Shown here piece after piece: positions 17,393-29,942 of a stretch of DNA of 64,000 nucleotides. The notes under the pieces are model-generated. The model had not been told where the DNA came from, did no database searches, and saw only the letters and a program-made list of their open reading frames with translations. The stretch is from the NCBI GenBank assembly GCA_002840125.1, contig PGZF01000005.1:734662-798661 (forward strand). Direction: 5' to 3'. The DNA is from Gammaproteobacteria bacterium HGW-Gammaproteobacteria-15 (GTDB lineage Bacteria; Pseudomonadota; Gammaproteobacteria; Enterobacterales; Alteromonadaceae). Each line of letters opens with the position of its first letter. Within the stretch, counting starts at the first letter, position 1. The translations under genes were made by a program, and so were the position numbers.

Positions 17393-18496
17393 ATGCAATT
17401 TACTATCAACAGAGACGCCTTACTTAAACCCTTACAAATGGTGTCGGGTGCTATAGAGCGCCGCCATACGCTGCCTATTTTATCTAACGTATTAGTGGAA
17501 GTTACCGAAGCTACATTGTCACTTACCGGCACGGATTTAGAAGTAGAGCTAGTTGCCACCACCGATGCCCTTACCGTACAAAGCCCCGGCCGCATTACCG
17601 TGCCGGCAAAAAAATTACTGGATATTTGCCGCAGCCTGCCGGAAGGTTCCGACATTCGCGTGCAGCTGCAGGGCGATAATTGCATTCTTACCTGTGGTAA
17701 AACCAAGTTTACGTTATCTACCTTAAGTGCATCTGAGTATCCTAATCTGGAAAGCTGGCAGGGCGAGGTAGACATTCAGCTGAGCCGGATGCAGCTGCGC
17801 AAGTTATTAGACGACACCGCCTTTTCGATGGCGAATCAGGATGTGCGTTATTACTTAAATGGCTTGCTGTTTGAAGTAGATAACGGCGCAGTAAAAGCAG
17901 TAGCTACTGACGGCCACCGTTTGGCGTTAAGCGGCCTTGATTTGCCGGGCCTGACGGCGCAGCAAAAGCAAATTATTATTCCGCGTAAAGGCGTGCTTGA
18001 AGTCATGCGCTTATTGGCCAGCGATGATCAGCTTATTACTCTGAGCCTGGGCCAGAACCATATCCGCCTGACTGACAGCAACTATGTGTTTAGCAGTAAG
18101 CTGATTGACGGCCGCTTCCCCGATTACCGCCGGGTATTGCCGCGTAACAGCAATAAGCTGGTTACTGCGCACCGCAGCGTATTAAAAGATGCCTGTACCC
18201 GTGCGTCTATTTTATCTAATGAAAAATACCGTGGTGTACGTTTTACGCTTACCAGCGGCGAGCTGCAAATTGTCGCTAACAACCCTGAACATGAGCAGGC
18301 TGAAGAAATTATTGAAGTAGAATACCAGGGCGACAACCTGGAAATCGGCTTTAATGTGGGTTACCTGCTGGATGTACTCAATACCTTAGCCACCGATTTA
18401 GTGGTGCTGCACCTGAACGACGCTAACTCCAGTGCGCTGGTAGAGGGTGTGGGCAATATTGGTGCTTCTTACGTTGTTATGCCAATGCGCCTGTAA
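17393..18496 (+). CDS. dnaN: DNA polymerase III sliding clamp (beta subunit)
   Basis: Ring-shaped processivity clamp, 367 aa from the ATG at 17393, with an AGGGA Shine-Dalgarno 7 nt upstream. An in-frame TTG at 17387 is less likely. It opens MQFTINRDALLKPLQMVSGAIERRHTLPILSN-like and ends YVVMPMRL, as DnaN proteins do. It is the second gene of the dnaA-dnaN-recF-gyrB operon; recF starts 2 bp after its stop. Confidence 0.97.
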   Translation: MQFTINRDALLKPLQMVSGAIERRHTLPILSNVLVEVTEATLSLTGTDLEVELVATTDALTVQSPGRITVPAKKLLDICRSLPEGSDIRVQLQGDNCILTCGKTKFTLSTLSASEYPNLESWQGEVDIQLSRMQLRKLLDDTAFSMANQDVRYYLNGLLFEVDNGAVKAVATDGHRLALSGLDLPGLTAQQKQIIIPRKGVLEVMRLLASDDQLITLSLGQNHIRLTDSNYVFSSKLIDGRFPDYRRVLPRNSNKLVTAHRSVLKDACTRASILSNEKYRGVRFTLTSGELQIVANNPEHEQAEEIIEVEYQGDNLEIGFNVGYLLDVLNTLATDLVVLHLNDANSSALVEGVGNIGASYVVMPMRL

Positions 18497-18498
18497 CT

Positions 18499-22018
<3,520 letters not shown>

Positions 22019-22045
22019 GTTGGTCCAATACATATAACATTTGAG

Positions 22046-22074
22046 AAAGGAGGCATAATATTGCCTCCTTTTTT
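22046..22074 (+). terminator. gyrB terminator
   Basis: AAGGAGGCA (22047-22055) and TGCCTCCTT (22062-22070) form a 9-bp stem followed by a T run; it starts 28 bp after gyrB. Confidence 0.93.
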
Positions 22075-22091
22075 ATTGGAAGGAAAGTTAG

Positions 22092-23069
22092 ATGACGCCT
22101 AAATCTATCAAGACTGTTTACAGATACAGACAGATTAACGAAAAGACGTTAGATACATTGGCTCATGACAAAGTTTATTTTGCTCATCCAGCTTCATTCA
22201 ATGATCCTTTGGACTGTAAGCCTACGATAGAATCTGATTCATCCGATGAAGATTTGCGTGAGTTGCTGAGGATACTTGTAACAACACGAATTGAGAGAGA
22301 AACAGAGCACTTGCTGAAAAAAGCAAAACTTAAATCAGAAAAGGCGCGTGAATTTGCAAGAAAGAGAGCTTCTATTGAGGCAAGCCGTGAACTTTCGGAT
22401 ATAGAATATAATGCGAATGATCCAGAGTATTGCGATATCACAAATATACAAGAACACTTACTACGTTATCAGATAGAGAAGGAGATACTAAAACACTACG
22501 AGCGAGGGGTATGCTGTTTCTCATCATCCTACAATAATCCAGTGCTATGGAGTCACTATGGGGACCAACATCGTGGAATATGTATTGTCTATGACAGTGA
22601 TCGATTACCTAAACCCATCATCAATTTAGTTGACTATGGTGGCGAGCGAAACATAAAAACAAGCTTAATTTTTGATGCGGTAGTCAAAAAAAGCTCAACA
22701 GCATTAGAGGCTTTAGAGAAATCTATTCTCTTGAGAAAAGCTAAAGAATGGAAGTATGAAAAAGAGTGGCGAATGATCGGGGAAATCGGAGAGTCTGATT
22801 CCCCGCTTAGAATGCGAGAAATTATTTTTGGAGTCAGATGCCCTGCATCAATGAAGCTCATGATTGTACGTGCTATGGAAGATAGGCTCGAGAAACTGAA
22901 GTTTAGTGAGATGCAATACGTTGCCGGATCTTACAAACTGAAAAAAAATCAGATGGATGGAGAGGATATAGCATTTTTACCTTATACCGCTCTAAGTGCT
23001 ACAGAAGCATTTGAAGAGCTCGAACCGCTGGAAACTCCTCAGAACTCACCTATATCGGGTTCTGCATAG
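22092..23069 (+). CDS. DUF2971 domain-containing protein
   Basis: A 325-aa protein of the DUF2971 family, function unknown. The family hallmarks are present: VYFAHPASFNDPLDC near the N terminus, CCFSSSYNNPVLWSHYGDQHRGICIVYD in pieces around residues 140-170, and EWKYEKEWRM near 215-225. Base composition is clearly more AT-rich than gyrB or flgH, and codon use differs, suggesting horizontal acquisition. An AAGGAAAG Shine-Dalgarno precedes the ATG. Its 3' end overlaps the convergent regulator gene by 31 bp. Confidence 0.88.
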   Translation: MTPKSIKTVYRYRQINEKTLDTLAHDKVYFAHPASFNDPLDCKPTIESDSSDEDLRELLRILVTTRIERETEHLLKKAKLKSEKAREFARKRASIEASRELSDIEYNANDPEYCDITNIQEHLLRYQIEKEILKHYERGVCCFSSSYNNPVLWSHYGDQHRGICIVYDSDRLPKPIINLVDYGGERNIKTSLIFDAVVKKSSTALEALEKSILLRKAKEWKYEKEWRMIGEIGESDSPLRMREIIFGVRCPASMKLMIVRAMEDRLEKLKFSEMQYVAGSYKLKKNQMDGEDIAFLPYTALSATEAFEELEPLETPQNSPISGSA

Positions 23070-23581
23070 TAATAACCCACGCCATACATAGTGTGGATAA
23101 AACGCAGTTTGGGGTAGAGCTGGCGGTGTTTGGCGCGTAGTTTGCGGATATGACAATCTATGGTGCGCTCGCAAATATCGGCATAATCGCTATAGCTGCT
23201 GTCAATCAGGTGGCTGCGGCTAAATACCTGCCTGGGGTGGGTTGCCATTAACTGATGAAACTTAAACTCCAGCTTGGTTAACTTTACCGAGTGTTGCGGC
23301 GAGCTTAGCGTAAAGCGCAGGCTGTCCATAATTAGCAGTGGCGGTGGTTGCGGGCTGACAGGTTCAACCAAAGTGCTAGCCGGGCCAGCCAGGGCTTTTA
23401 AATGCGAGCTTAAGTCGCCAAGTACGCCGTTTAATTCGGTGATCTGTGCAGCCATACGCTGATAGAGATCTGGCGGAATATCAGATTTACGTACCTGTTG
23501 CTCCAGCAGCGATACCAGCAAAAACGCTTTCTGTGAAAGTTGTGCGCCTTCATGATTGTCCGTTTTATCTGTCACTATCAT
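23039..23581 (-). CDS. Winged-helix (OmpR/PhoB-type) regulator lacking a receiver domain
   Basis: A 180-aa protein. The N-terminal half is helical with no phosphoacceptor receiver. The C-terminal half (about 88-175) is an OmpR-type effector domain, shown by LTKLEFKFHQLM, ERTIDCHIRKLRAKH and IHTMYGVGYYY. No TM helix is visible, so it is not a membrane ToxR type. The ATG at 23581 follows GGAGG. It is divergent from flgH with a 150-bp shared upstream region, so control of the flagellar-ring cluster is a reasonable inference. Confidence 0.82.
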   Translation of the reverse strand: MIVTDKTDNHEGAQLSQKAFLLVSLLEQQVRKSDIPPDLYQRMAAQITELNGVLGDLSSHLKALAGPASTLVEPVSPQPPPLLIMDSLRFTLSSPQHSVKLTKLEFKFHQLMATHPRQVFSRSHLIDSSYSDYADICERTIDCHIRKLRAKHRQLYPKLRFIHTMYGVGYYYAEPDIGEF

Positions 23582-23731
23582 CACACCTCCCGAAAACAAT
23601 ACTATGAATGAAAACTGAATAATGTGAAGGGTATTTTACCTTTATTAACGCTTTTGCCTGATTCTTCCATAGTTTTTCCACATTGTTTCGCTAACCTGAC
23701 ACTGGCTGAATACGGCTTGGTTAAGGTAATA

Positions 23732-24490
23732 ATGGCTATGAACAAATATCTTGTTTGCTTGCTGCTAAGCATAAATACACTAACGGCGTGCTCTGCTTTT
23801 AATGACACGGCACCACCTGCCGGGTTGGAAGACAGAGTAAAACCTGCAGCTGGTTTACCGGTGTCAAAACTGGACAGCCCGGACCCTGATGATCCGTACT
23901 ATGCTGCGCTGGAACCCGAGCCGGAAGTGATGCCGCTAAAAAGAAATGGTTCGTTATTTAACCCCGACCGGCTGCACAGTTTGTATGTTGAGCGCTCGCA
24001 TTTTAAAGCCGGCGATATAGTGTCAGTGCAATTGTCGGAATCTACCCGGGCGACAAAAAAGGGTAATACCGAACTGAAGAAAAGCTCTGACTATAACCTG
24101 GACCCGATCCAGATCCCTGGCGGCAACCTGAAAATTGCCGGTAAAGAAGTTAACCTGGGCCTAAGCCAGGATCAGCGTTTTAAAGGTGATGGCTCAGCCA
24201 GCCAAAGTAACGACTTTGAAGGCGAGCTTACGGTAACGGTAATGCGGGTGCTGAACAACGACAACCTGTTAGTGCGCGGTGATAAGTGGATGCTTATTAA
24301 TAATGGCAAAGAATTCATAAGGTTAACCGGAATTATTCGGGCAAAAGATGTCGATAAAGATAACAAAATTAAATCGACCAAAATTGCCAACGCCCGTATT
24401 GAATATTCCGGTACCGGCGCGCTGGCTGATAGCCAGCGTTTGGGCTGGTTAACCGAAAAACTGAATAATCCTGAGCTATGGCCATTTTAA
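23732..24490 (+). CDS. flgH: FlgH-type flagellar L-ring lipoprotein
   Basis: Outer-membrane L-ring lipoprotein of the flagellar basal body. The 252 aa carry a lipoprotein signal ending LTAC (17-20). The core FKAGDIVSVQLSESTRATK, FKGDGSASQSNDFEG, LLVRGDKWMLINNG, RIEYSGTGALADSQRLGW and the terminal WPF match FlgH well. The start at 23732 follows an AAGG; the frame is open further upstream but without signal-peptide character. It is not accompanied by flgG or flgI here but by flgP and flgT, which makes it an orphan copy. Confidence 0.9.
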   Translation: MAMNKYLVCLLLSINTLTACSAFNDTAPPAGLEDRVKPAAGLPVSKLDSPDPDDPYYAALEPEPEVMPLKRNGSLFNPDRLHSLYVERSHFKAGDIVSVQLSESTRATKKGNTELKKSSDYNLDPIQIPGGNLKIAGKEVNLGLSQDQRFKGDGSASQSNDFEGELTVTVMRVLNNDNLLVRGDKWMLINNGKEFIRLTGIIRAKDVDKDNKIKSTKIANARIEYSGTGALADSQRLGWLTEKLNNPELWPF

Positions 24491-24936
24491 ACCGCCGCCT
24501 GATACTGGCTATAACACTGATGCTGCTTAGTGGCTGCAGCTACGAGCGCACTATCAGGTATACGCTGGAGCCGCCGGAGCAAACACTGATACTGGAAGCA
24601 ACCGGCTATGCTGTGGTGGAATCACAGCCTGGCAGCAGTTATGAAGACAAACTGCTGTTAGCTATGGCGGCGTCGCGCCAGGACGCATATCGCCAGCTGG
24701 CCGAGCAGCTGTACGGTAAAAAGCTAACCGCCAGCTCCAGCGCCGGGCAGTCGGTGCTGCTTGAGGATACTGTGCAAAGCCAGGTGCAGGGTGTGATAAA
24801 AGGCGCTGAACTGGTAGATGCCGCTGTTGACGGCAAGTTGTTTGTTACCCGGCTCAAACTGGATACCGCTAATTTAATTACACTGCCGCAAGCCGGGTTA
24901 GCGCCTGCCGGCCCACGGCAGAAGTGGTGGCGCTGA
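24478..24936 (+). CDS. flgP: FlgP-like flagellar lipoprotein
   Basis: A 152-aa lipoprotein: the signal peptide ends LLSGC with Cys20. The body has ATGYAVVESQPGSSYEDKLLLAM in part and SRQDAYRQLAEQLYG, as in FlgP/LPP20 proteins that form a disk or H-ring around the outer membrane ring in Vibrio-type flagella. Its start overlaps flgH by 13 bp and its stop overlaps flgT in TGATG, so the genes are translationally coupled. Confidence 0.82.
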   Translation: MAILNRRLILAITLMLLSGCSYERTIRYTLEPPEQTLILEATGYAVVESQPGSSYEDKLLLAMAASRQDAYRQLAEQLYGKKLTASSSAGQSVLLEDTVQSQVQGVIKGAELVDAAVDGKLFVTRLKLDTANLITLPQAGLAPAGPRQKWWR

Positions 24937-26105
24937 TGCGTATATTCTGGCTGCTGCTGGCAGTGTTACTGACATCTGAAGCTAACGCCGAATGGTACAG
25001 CGGCAGCGGTACTGCGGTAATTTTTGATGATAACCGCCAGTTAGCGCGGCAACAGGCGGCAAAGCAGGCTTTGCGTGAAGTGCTGTTGCAGGCCGATGTA
25101 TCTCTGGCGGCGCTGGAGCTATTCCGCCAGCAAGATCTGGCCAAAGAGCTATTTACGCTGCATTCCTCGGTGCCGGTATCGCAAATTATTATTCAGGAAG
25201 AGCACGAGCGTGACGGCCAACTGTCAATAACGCTAAAAGCCGATGTCTGGCCGCAGGTAAATTTATGTGATGATCGCAGCATAGCAAAAGCGCTGGTGCT
25301 AACGCCGTTTAGTTTGTCGGCCGGAGCAACTCAGGTTGCGCTGGGCAATAATGAACTGAATAAAGAAATAACCAGCCGTTTTCATACAGCTATTCAGCGC
25401 AGCCCGGCCGATTTTCTGGTGAAAGCCATCAGCAGCGAGCCGTTGTTTGCGCCTGAACAATTTCAGCACAGTAGCGCCCAGCACCAATTACGTTATATGG
25501 CGGAATCGGCACAGGCGCAGTTTATTGTTGCCGGGCGGTTACGTAACCTGGCTTTTGGCCGTCAGGCTGCGGGGTTACTAAAAAAAGAGCGTTGGGTACG
25601 CCAGTTTGCGCTGGAAGTCAGCGTGCTTGACGGCGCCAGCGGCCGGTTGATCCAGACTAAACAATACCAAACCCGCGTGCTGTGGCCCTTTGCAATTACC
25701 ACCGAAGTAAACCCGGCCAGTGACCAGCTGTGGCGCGCCGATTTTGGCCTTGAAGTGCAACGGTTGGTGTATGAGGCGGTGGATGATATTGCCAGTGCGC
25801 TGAGTTGTGTACGGGTGAAGGCACAGGTTATCCGGGTGGCGGGTAGCAGCGTAACTATCAGCGTTGGCGCCAGGCAGGGCATAAAGCCGGGCGATACATT
25901 CAGCCTGCTGCATAGCGACAGCTTTACCGACAGCTGGGGTAACAGTTACGCGGTAACCGCAGAAAATGGCAGCCAGCTTGAGGTAGTGCGGGTGTATCCG
26001 GACCATGCAGAAACGCGCCCGGTTAAAGCAAACTATCTGGCTCCGGTGCAGGTGCGGGATCAGGTACAACTAGACAGTGTGAGGGAGAGGCAATATGCAA
26101 ATTAA
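24936..26105 (+). CDS. flgT: FlgT-like flagellar H-ring protein
   Basis: A periplasmic protein of 389 aa with a Sec signal peptide cleaved about after ANA (18). It starts EWYSGSGTAV and has a FlgT-like N-terminal domain (AKQALREVLLQADVSLAAL), a middle domain (AKALVLTPFSL, FIVAGRLRNLAFG) and a C-terminal segment with a VSVGARQGIKPGD-like barrel. FlgT builds the H ring around the LP ring in sheathed, Na+-driven flagella. The ATG at 24936 shares one base with the flgP stop; the GTG codons further upstream are less likely. Confidence 0.85.
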   Translation: MRIFWLLLAVLLTSEANAEWYSGSGTAVIFDDNRQLARQQAAKQALREVLLQADVSLAALELFRQQDLAKELFTLHSSVPVSQIIIQEEHERDGQLSITLKADVWPQVNLCDDRSIAKALVLTPFSLSAGATQVALGNNELNKEITSRFHTAIQRSPADFLVKAISSEPLFAPEQFQHSSAQHQLRYMAESAQAQFIVAGRLRNLAFGRQAAGLLKKERWVRQFALEVSVLDGASGRLIQTKQYQTRVLWPFAITTEVNPASDQLWRADFGLEVQRLVYEAVDDIASALSCVRVKAQVIRVAGSSVTISVGARQGIKPGDTFSLLHSDSFTDSWGNSYAVTAENGSQLEVVRVYPDHAETRPVKANYLAPVQVRDQVQLDSVRERQYAN

Positions 26106-26742
26106 CGGCAATATGTTCAACACCATGACAGACTGGTTAAGTGACGGCACAGCACAAAGTGATAACAATACTGACTTTATGCAAACCCTGAACTCGGCGC
26201 TGGACCCAAACAGCGAAAACGCAGAGCAACAGGTTGGCCAGCTGGTAAGCATACTAAGCGGCCAGACCGATACCACAACAATGAGCAGCCCGGATGCTAT
26301 GTTTGCAGCGTTAACACAAAATATGATGCAAAGCATGGTGCAGGCAGCGCTGGAACCTACACCTGAGCAAGCTGCAGCAGCGGCGGCAGAATTGGCAGAT
26401 CCTGCGCCAACCGCCTTTGCTGATGGCAGTTCGCCAGGCTTTGGTGATGCGCTGGATATTATCAACCCGCTGCAGCATATTCCGCTGGTAAGCCAGTATT
26501 ACCGCGACTGGACCGGGGATGATATGGGCTATATTTCGCAAGTAGCCGGGGGCGCGTTCTGGGGCGGCGGCGTCGGTGTAGCGGCTTCTTTTGTTAACCT
26601 GGGCCTGACCAGCGTAATGGGCAAAAGCCCGTCACAGTATATTCAGCAGCTTTTTGCTTCTGACGAGGTTGTGGATGGCAGTACTGGCAATACACCAACA
26701 GTAGCAAAAACAACGGCTACAGTGCGCCCGGCTGCCAGTTAA
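26095..26742 (+). CDS. Unknown protein at the end of the flgH-flgP-flgT cluster
   Basis: Not recognised. 215 aa, acidic, no signal peptide. Residues 1-90 are polar and helical (DFMQTLNSALD, VGQLVSILSGQ, AALTQNMMQSMVQAAL); this faintly recalls rod or hook assembly proteins but is not enough for an assignment. An Ala/Glu stretch follows. A Gly/Ala-rich hydrophobic segment around 145-175 (AGGAFWGGGVGVAASFVNLG) could insert into a membrane. The tail is Thr/Ala-rich. The start overlaps flgT by 11 bp with a GAGG ahead, so it belongs to the same operon. Confidence 0.75.
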   Translation: MQINGNMFNTMTDWLSDGTAQSDNNTDFMQTLNSALDPNSENAEQQVGQLVSILSGQTDTTTMSSPDAMFAALTQNMMQSMVQAALEPTPEQAAAAAAELADPAPTAFADGSSPGFGDALDIINPLQHIPLVSQYYRDWTGDDMGYISQVAGGAFWGGGVGVAASFVNLGLTSVMGKSPSQYIQQLFASDEVVDGSTGNTPTVAKTTATVRPAAS

Positions 26743-26900
26743 CGGCGGTTAATTCTCCTGTTTGGGGCCGCTATGGCCCCCAATCCTGCAATAACCTCAA
26801 CCGGGTGGCTAACATTTTTGCCAAAAGCCGGTTCTGACCCTACAGATCGCCGCCACAACCAAGTATACTTTCCAGTCATTTTTTCAGTGAGTCACTACGC

Positions 26901-27821
26901 ATGCATAAGTACGATATTAAAACCTTCCAGGGGTTAATACTGGCCTTACAGGATTACTGGGCGCGGCAGGGCTGTGTATTGGTGCAGCCACTGGATCTGG
27001 AAGTAGGTGCCGGTACTTTCCACCCTATGACCTTTTTACGCTCACTGGGGCCGGAACCTACCAACGTGGCCTATGTGCAACCGTGCCGCCGGCCAACAGA
27101 TGGCCGCTATGGTGAAAACCCAAACCGGTTGCAGCATTATTATCAGTTTCAGGTGATTTTAAAGCCGTCACCGGACAATATTCAGGAGCTGTATTTAGGC
27201 TCGCTGCGTGAACTGGGTATTGATACCCTGGTGCACGATATCCGCTTTGTTGAAGACAACTGGGAATCGCCAACGCTGGGCGCCTGGGGTCTGGGCTGGG
27301 AAGTATGGTTAAACGGTATGGAAGTCACCCAGTTTACTTATTTCCAGCAGGTGGGTGGCTTAGAGTGCCGCCCGGTTACCGGCGAAATTACTTACGGTTT
27401 AGAGCGCCTGGCGATGTATATTCAGGGCGTCGATTCTATTTACGATCTGGTCTGGACCGACGGCCCATTGGGCCGGGTAACTTATGGCGACGTGTTCCAC
27501 CAGAATGAAGTAGAGCAAAGCACTTACAACTTTGAACACGCCGACGTTGCCGCGCTGTTTAGCTACTTTGACCAGTGCGAAAAAGAAAGCCAATACCTGA
27601 TTGAGCAAGGACTGGCACTGCCAGCCTACGAAAAAGTGATGAAAGCCTCGCATGCTTTTAATATGCTCGATGCCCGCCACGCTATTTCGGTAACTGAGCG
27701 CCAGCGTTATATTCTGCGCGTGCGGGCACTGGCCAAAGCCTGTGCAGAAGCCTATTACGCCACGCGTGAGAAGTTGGGTTTCCCACTATGTAACAACCAG
27801 CGCAGCAAGCAGGAGGCATAA
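26901..27821 (+). CDS. glyQ: Glycyl-tRNA synthetase alpha subunit
   Basis: Catalytic alpha chain of the tetrameric (alpha2 beta2) glycyl-tRNA synthetase, 306 aa. It opens with [19 protein letters not shown] and contains [12 protein letters not shown] and [20 protein letters not shown] pieces typical of GlyQ. The ATG of glyS overlaps its stop (TAATG), so the subunits are co-translated. A GGGGCC/GGCCCC hairpin without a T tract (26764-26780) lies upstream. Confidence 0.98.
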   Translation: MHKYDIKTFQGLILALQDYWARQGCVLVQPLDLEVGAGTFHPMTFLRSLGPEPTNVAYVQPCRRPTDGRYGENPNRLQHYYQFQVILKPSPDNIQELYLGSLRELGIDTLVHDIRFVEDNWESPTLGAWGLGWEVWLNGMEVTQFTYFQQVGGLECRPVTGEITYGLERLAMYIQGVDSIYDLVWTDGPLGRVTYGDVFHQNEVEQSTYNFEHADVAALFSYFDQCEKESQYLIEQGLALPAYEKVMKASHAFNMLDARHAISVTERQRYILRVRALAKACAEAYYATREKLGFPLCNNQRSKQEA

Positions 27822-29878
27822 TGAGCGTGCAAGATTTTTTTGTTGAAATTGGCACCGAAGAGCTGCCACCCAAGTCGTTAAAAACGCTGGCCAGTGCCCT
27901 TGCTGATAACCTGAGCGCCGAACTGGCCAAACTGGAATTAAGCCACGCTGACGTACTCTGGTACGCAGCACCACGCCGTTTAGCAGTACGCATTAATGCG
28001 TTAACCGCGCAGCAAGCCGATAAAATTGTTGAAAAACGTGGCCCGGCACTAAGCAGTGCCTATGATGCTGATGGCAAACCGACTAAAGCCGCCCAGGGCT
28101 GGGCTAGCGGTTGTGGTATTACAGTTGAACAAGCCGAAAAGCTGGAAACTGATAAAGGCGCCTGGCTACTGCATAAAGCTAAAGTCGTCGGCGCAGCTAC
28201 GGTAACTTTGTTGCCGGAAGCGGTGCAGCAGGCATTGGCGAAATTGCCGATTGCCAAACCAATGCGTTGGGGCAATTCAACCGCTGAGTTTATCCGCCCG
28301 GTACATACCATTATTATGTTGTACGGCAAAGACGTAGTACCGGCCACTATTCTGGGCCGCGTCAGTGGCAACCAAACCCATGGCCATCGCTTTCATGCGC
28401 CGGGAAAAGTCACGGTTAACCATGCTGATGATTATCTGGCTACGCTGCGTAACGCTTTTGTGGTGGCAGATTTTGCTGAGCGCAAAGCTTTTATTGCCGC
28501 AGAAGTTGCCAAAACCGCTGCCACTCTTAACGGTAAAGCGCTGATGGACGATGCCTTGCTGGAAGAAGTTACCGCGCTGGTTGAATGGCCTGTTGTGCTG
28601 GTGGGCAGCTTTGAGCAAAGCTTTCTGCAGGTGCCGGCCGAGCCGTTAATTTCTACCATGAAAGACAACCAGAAGTATTTCCCGTTGCTGGACCAAAACG
28701 GCAAGCTGCTGAATAAGTTTATCTTTGTCGCCAATATTGCCAGTAAAGATCCGCAGCAAATTATTTCCGGTAACGAAAAAGTAGTACGGCCGCGTTTGTC
28801 TGACGCGCAGTTTTTCTTTAATACCGACCGCAAGCAAAAGCTGGAACAACGCCTGGACAGCTTAAAAACCGTGTTATTCCAGCAGCAACTGGGCACCCTG
28901 GCTGAAAAGTCAGAGCGCATCAGTAAAGTAGCCGGCTTTGTGGCCGCAAAAATTGGCGCCGAGCAAGCCGCTGCCGAGCGCGCCGGTTTACTGTCTAAGG
29001 CAGACTTAATGACCAATATGGTTGGCGAGTTCCCAGAAGTACAGGGCATTATGGGTATGCACTATGCGCGGCTGGATGGCGAAGGCGAAGCCGTAGCACT
29101 GGCGTTGAATGAGCAATATATGCCGCGCTTTGCCGGCGACCAGCTGCCAAGCCGGTTAGAAGGCGCAGCAGTGGCCATTGCCGATAAGCTGGATACTTTA
29201 GTAGGTATTTTCGGTATCGGCCAGGCGCCAAAAGGCGACAAAGACCCGTTTGCGCTGCGCCGTGCTGCCATTGGCGCGCTGCGTATTATGGTAGAAAAAC
29301 AGCTGCCGCTGGATTTGGTGGATATTATCGCCTTTAGCCAGCAAACATTCGGCACTAAGCTTAGTAACGCCAAAGTGGCAGAAGACGTACTCGACTTTAT
29401 GCTCGGCCGCTTCCGCGCCTGGTATGAAGCCGAAGGTTACAGCGTTGATGTGATCCAGGCCGTATTAGCGCGCCGGCCGACTAACCCGGCAGACTTTGAT
29501 CGCCGCGTTAAGGCAGTAGCAGAGTTTGGTAAGTTAGACGCAGCAGCAGCCTTAGCCGCTGCCAATAAGCGGGTTGCCAATATACTGGCCAAAGTAGAGG
29601 GTGATATCGCCGCTACGGTAAATAGCGCTTTGCTGCAGGAAGACGCCGAGCAGGCACTGCACAGCGCGATAGTGGCGGAGCAAGCGTATCAGGCCTGCCA
29701 GCACAACTATGCTGAAGCACTGGCGCACTTAGCCTCAATGCGTGAGGTTATTGACCAGTTCTTTGACAAAGTGATGGTAAACGCCGAAGACGCCGCCGTG
29801 CGGGCCAACCGCCAGGCGCTGTTAAAGCAATTGCGCGAGTTGTTTTTGCAAGTGGCAGACATTTCCGTGCTGCAATAA
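27821..29878 (+). CDS. glyS: Glycyl-tRNA synthetase beta subunit
   Basis: tRNA-binding beta chain of glycyl-tRNA synthetase, 685 aa. It starts [15 protein letters not shown] and contains [27 protein letters not shown] and [15 protein letters not shown], all hallmarks of GlyS. The C-terminal anticodon-binding-type domain ends [11 protein letters not shown] terminator follows. Confidence 0.98.
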   Translation: MSVQDFFVEIGTEELPPKSLKTLASALADNLSAELAKLELSHADVLWYAAPRRLAVRINALTAQQADKIVEKRGPALSSAYDADGKPTKAAQGWASGCGITVEQAEKLETDKGAWLLHKAKVVGAATVTLLPEAVQQALAKLPIAKPMRWGNSTAEFIRPVHTIIMLYGKDVVPATILGRVSGNQTHGHRFHAPGKVTVNHADDYLATLRNAFVVADFAERKAFIAAEVAKTAATLNGKALMDDALLEEVTALVEWPVVLVGSFEQSFLQVPAEPLISTMKDNQKYFPLLDQNGKLLNKFIFVANIASKDPQQIISGNEKVVRPRLSDAQFFFNTDRKQKLEQRLDSLKTVLFQQQLGTLAEKSERISKVAGFVAAKIGAEQAAAERAGLLSKADLMTNMVGEFPEVQGIMGMHYARLDGEGEAVALALNEQYMPRFAGDQLPSRLEGAAVAIADKLDTLVGIFGIGQAPKGDKDPFALRRAAIGALRIMVEKQLPLDLVDIIAFSQQTFGTKLSNAKVAEDVLDFMLGRFRAWYEAEGYSVDVIQAVLARRPTNPADFDRRVKAVAEFGKLDAAAALAAANKRVANILAKVEGDIAATVNSALLQEDAEQALHSAIVAEQAYQACQHNYAEALAHLASMREVIDQFFDKVMVNAEDAAVRANRQALLKQLRELFLQVADISVLQ

Positions 29879-29899
29879 AGTACTGAAATAAATACAGAA

Positions 29900-29924
29900 A
29901 AGCCGGCTTAATGCTGGCTTTTTT
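29900..29924 (+). terminator. glyS terminator
   Basis: AGCCGGC (29901-29907) pairs with GCTGGCT (29913-29919, one G-U pair), then a T run; 22 bp after the glyS stop. Confidence 0.9.
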
Positions 29925-29942
29925 ATTGCTGCTACCCAACAG

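Noticed and set aside
23674..23682. DnaA-box-like TTTTCCACA upstream of flgH
   Set aside because: A single isolated loose match in an AT-rich promoter region; not enough to call a functional site.
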